7,620 bases of DNA. Origin: Spirochaetota bacterium. GTDB taxonomy: Bacteria > Spirochaetota > Spirochaetia > Treponematales > Breznakiellaceae. The notes under the pieces are model-generated. The model ran no database searches, had not been told where the DNA came from, and saw only the letters and a list, made by a program, of their open reading frames with translations. The stretch lies in the NCBI GenBank assembly GCA_023398155.1, contig JAEWSV010000539.1, forward strand, positions 1 through 7,620, in the 5' to 3' direction. The position numbers and the translations under genes were made by a program. Below, piece by piece: positions 5,795-7,620 of the stretch (positions are counted from its first letter, which is position 1; the number at the start of each line of letters is the position of its first letter).

Positions 5795-6100
5795 TTCTTT
5801 TCCTCCTCAGTAAACGTTCGGAGCGCTCGGCCCCGTCGTTCCACGCTACCACCTATCCCTGACTTCCGATACAAGAAGGTTTTTCCTTCTGCTGGAGTCT
5901 GGCGCTTTTTGAGCGGACCCTAGCTTCGGCCTAGCACGGAACCGGCACGGCGCAACAAACGATTGAAGATCGATCGGAATCGAAACTAATTTCCCTGGAA
6001 AAACGGTACGAACGGCCGACGATCGAAAGGATACGATCATGTTCTGAAATGCGGCGAAACAGCCGCGGCCGACCGGGCACGCGATGCGGACCGAGCGTAC
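5795..6100. promoter_or_regulatory. Regulatory gap upstream of mglB
   Basis: These 306 nt separate the XylF-like gene from mglB and hold no convincing gene. They should contain the mgl promoter and operators, but I find no strong sigma-70 promoter; the best minus-strand match, TTGTTG with GCTAGG 17 nt on (about 5929-5957), is weak. Near the XylF-like stop a GCGGC/GCCGC hairpin (6051-6066) has only ATTTC after it, so it is at best a poor terminator and read-through into mgl is possible. A second hairpin, AGAAGG/CCTTCT with a 5-nt loop (5874-5890), lies in the likely leader. Operator-like palindromes at 5960-6001 are listed separately. Confidence 0.45.
5960..6001. promoter_or_regulatory. Cluster of inverted repeats, candidate operator for mgl
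   Basis: Three inverted repeats overlap or adjoin. First, 5960-5982 is an imperfect palindrome with arms CGATT and AATCG around a central GATCGATC. Second, GAAA-CTAA-TTTC at 5982-5993. Third, TTTCC-CT-GGAAA at 5990-6001. The cluster is about 165-205 nt upstream of the mglB start, a sensible place for a repressor or activator. The nearby regulator is AraC-type, and those usually bind direct repeats, so a different protein may act here. Confidence 0.35.
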
Positions 6101-7144
6101 CTACCGCGGCAGGACGTTGCGGAAGACGTCTTCGGCCAGGTGGAAGCCGTCCTTGACGACCGTCTCCCGCAAGTTGAGGGCGTTCACCGCGATGGGGGCG
6201 AGCTCGTAGTAGGGGACTCGGTAGGCGCCGTCGAAGATGGCGTTGTGCACGGTGAAGCGGACGTCGCGGGAAAGGAAGACGGCGAGCTCGGCAGCCTTGG
6301 ACGCGATCTGGTCGATGGGCTTGTAGACGGTCATGGCCTGGGTACCCTCGGCGATGCGCTGGCAAGCCGCGAGGTCGGCGTCGGCGCCCGCTACCGCGAC
6401 CTTGCCCGCGAGGCGGCGAAGGGCGAGGGCCCGGATCATCGCCTCGGCCTGGAGGTCGCTCGCGGCTATGATGCCGTCCACGGCGACGCCCTTGGCGAGG
6501 AGCCCGTCGAGGAAGGCGTAGGCTTCTTCGCTGCTGGTCGTCTCGGGCCAATAGTCTTCCACGACGGCGATCCTGCCTTCGGCGATGAGGGGGGCGAGGA
6601 CCTTCATGATGCCCTCGTGCGCCATGGCGGCCACGGCGTTGTTGCGCGGGCCGTTGTAGACGAGGACGGACCCCGTCCCGATCTTGGCGGCGATAGCCCG
6701 CGCCTGGAGCTCTCCGACTCGTTCGCCGTCGTAGGCGAGATAGAGGTCGGCGCCCGCGTTCCGGACCACCCGTTCGTAGAGGATGACGCGGACCGAACGG
6801 CGCTTGGCTTCTTGGAGGGCGTGGGAGAGCCGCTCGGGGTCGCTCGCGACGAGCACGAGGACGTCGATGCCCCGGTCGAGGAGGTACGCGATCTGGGCTT
6901 CCTGGGTCGTCGGGTCCTCCTCCCCGATCTGGAGGTCGACGTCCGCGCCGAGGGATGCCGCGGTCGCCATGAAGACGTCGCGGTCGCGGGTCCATCGTTC
7001 CTCGATGAAGGAGTCCATGACGAAACCGATGAGGGGCCGTTCCCGCTTGCCGAAGGCTCCCTTGGGCCGGCACGAGGAGAGGGAGAAGAGTTCGAGCAAG
7101 AGGGGGGCGGCCAGGATGACTCGCGCGAGCTTGCTGGGGATCAT
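6101..7144 (-). CDS. XylF-like sugar-binding lipoprotein, probable sensor component
   Basis: A 347-residue type I periplasmic-binding protein. The signal peptide ends in LSSC (Cys25), so it is a lipoprotein. It resembles E. coli XylF (D-xylose-binding): ERWTRDRDVF, GELQARA, GADADLA (253-259), MTVYKPI (271-277) and VVKDGFH. Aligned by eye, likely ligand residues W51, R125, N169, W199, D255 and K275 are kept, but the XylF lysine after the first tryptophan is R53 and a conserved Asn is S229, so the ligand may be another sugar. The ATG at 7144 overlaps the stop of the upstream AraC-type gene as ATGA, with GGGAGG 8 nt upstream, implying translational coupling. No ATPase or permease of its own follows. 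This recalls XylFII, which signals through a LytS/YesN pair in Clostridium; a sensor role is my inference, and a binding protein for a distant transporter is the alternative. Confidence 0.85.
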   Translation of the reverse strand: MIPSKLARVILAAPLLLELFSLSSCRPKGAFGKRERPLIGFVMDSFIEERWTRDRDVFMATAASLGADVDLQIGEEDPTTQEAQIAYLLDRGIDVLVLVASDPERLSHALQEAKRRSVRVILYERVVRNAGADLYLAYDGERVGELQARAIAAKIGTGSVLVYNGPRNNAVAAMAHEGIMKVLAPLIAEGRIAVVEDYWPETTSSEEAYAFLDGLLAKGVAVDGIIAASDLQAEAMIRALALRRLAGKVAVAGADADLAACQRIAEGTQAMTVYKPIDQIASKAAELAVFLSRDVRFTVHNAIFDGAYRVPYYELAPIAVNALNLRETVVKDGFHLAEDVFRNVLPR

Positions 7145-7620
7145 AGGATCGACCTCCCGTGTCGGTTCCCGTATTCCGAGGGCGTAAGGCCTACGGCCTT
7201 CTTGAAAGCGCGGCTGAAATAGTTGGCGTCCGGGTATCCGCAGAGGGCGGCGATTTCCTTGACGCTCCGGCTGCCTTCGGTGAGCTCCGCGCGCGCCCGT
7301 TCGATGCGCCGCGCGGTGAGGTGCTCAGTGAAGGAGGCGCCGGTGGTCGCGACGAGGAGGCGCGAGAGGTGGGCGGGACTCACGCCGGCCCGTTCGGCCG
7401 CCTCCTCCAGGGAGATGGCGTCGCCGTAGCGTTCGGCGATGAAATGGAGAGCGACTCGGACGCGGCGATCCGCCCCGGGCGTCTCTGCCTCTCCGGGGGA
7501 AGGCGGGATGGCGGCGAGGGCGACGGCGAGCAGGGCCGCGGCTCGGTCGGCTCCGTCCGTGAGGTCGCCTGCGGCCGCCTGGGCCGCCGCCGCGGAGATA
7601 GCGTGCCCGGAGCCTCCGCC
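7141..7620 (-). CDS. AraC-type transcriptional regulator, C-terminal part (cut by right edge)
   Basis: The last 159 residues of a regulator whose start lies beyond position 7620. The frame is open to the edge. The first 50 or so visible residues are an Ala/Gly-rich linker-like stretch. The rest is a complete AraC/XylS DNA-binding domain with two helix-turn-helix units: one at about fragment residues 69-90 (SLEEAAERAGVSPAHLSRLL), the other at about 119-141 (SVKEIAALCGYPDANYFSRA), ending in the typical GLTPSEYGNRH. No receiver or sugar-binding domain is visible, so it could be a YesN-like response regulator or a plain AraC-type regulator. Its stop overlaps the start of the XylF-like gene (ATGA), so the two proteins are made together and probably act in one sugar-response pathway, plausibly controlling mglBAC downstream. 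Confidence 0.9.
   Translation of the reverse strand, partial: GGGSGHAISAAAAQAAAGDLTDGADRAAALLAVALAAIPPSPGEAETPGADRRVRVALHFIAERYGDAISLEEAAERAGVSPAHLSRLLVATTGASFTEHLTARRIERARAELTEGSRSVKEIAALCGYPDANYFSRAFKKAVGLTPSEYGNRHGRSIL

Noticed and set aside
5808..5822. CGAACGTTTAC just upstream of the mglB ribosome binding site as a GalR/LacI-type operator
   Set aside because: Only a half-site-like AACGTTT is present and the flanks lack symmetry; the match is too short to claim.
5931..7073. Long minus-strand frame overlapping the XylF-like gene in another phase
   Set aside because: The product is an Arg/Pro/Gly-rich shadow. The overlapping frame 6101-7144 has a signal peptide, ribosome binding site and clear XylF similarity.
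6140..7222. Long plus-strand open frame opposite the XylF-like gene
   Set aside because: A high-GC antisense shadow with biased Gly/Asp/Val/Glu composition and no domain.

Overview
This window looks like the chromosome of a G+C-rich spirochaete, probably of the Treponema/Spirochaeta group. The organism is inferred from three things: an integron integrase whose recombination site lies beyond its 3' end, as described for Treponema denticola; lipoprotein-type signal peptides on the binding proteins; and an MglBAC glucose/galactose transporter of the kind treponemes use. There is no rRNA or other decisive marker. Every gene I can support is on the minus strand, so gene order runs from right to left.

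Right to middle (7620-4700): the C-terminal part of an AraC-type regulator enters from the right edge. It overlaps by ATGA a gene for a XylF-like sugar-binding lipoprotein. After a 306-nt gap with short inverted repeats comes mglB, then two strong hairpins, then mglA and mglC. The mgl genes form a complete high-affinity hexose ABC importer (binding lipoprotein, twin ATPase, permease) closed by a strong intrinsic terminator at 1966-1995. The XylF-like protein has no transporter partner of its own in view and is coupled to a regulator, so it may be the sensing component that controls mgl; this is inference.

Left (1965-1): a 470-residue integron integrase (intI) with an N-terminal extension of about 150 residues is followed by a short AT-rich tract. 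In the direction of transcription this tract carries a good sigma-70-like promoter (TTGAAA, 17 nt, TATTAC), an attI-like pair of inverted core sites (GTCTAAT, CAAT, GTTAGAT), a GC-rich hairpin, a ribosome binding site and the start of a small, very AT-rich lipoprotein gene that runs off the left edge. I read this as a complete integron platform with the integrase in the same direction as its cassettes, a Pc-like promoter between intI and attI, and the first cassette gene. This is the most interesting part of the window.

Limits: both end genes are cut, no cassette attC site is visible, and all family assignments come from reading the proteins by eye against remembered family members.
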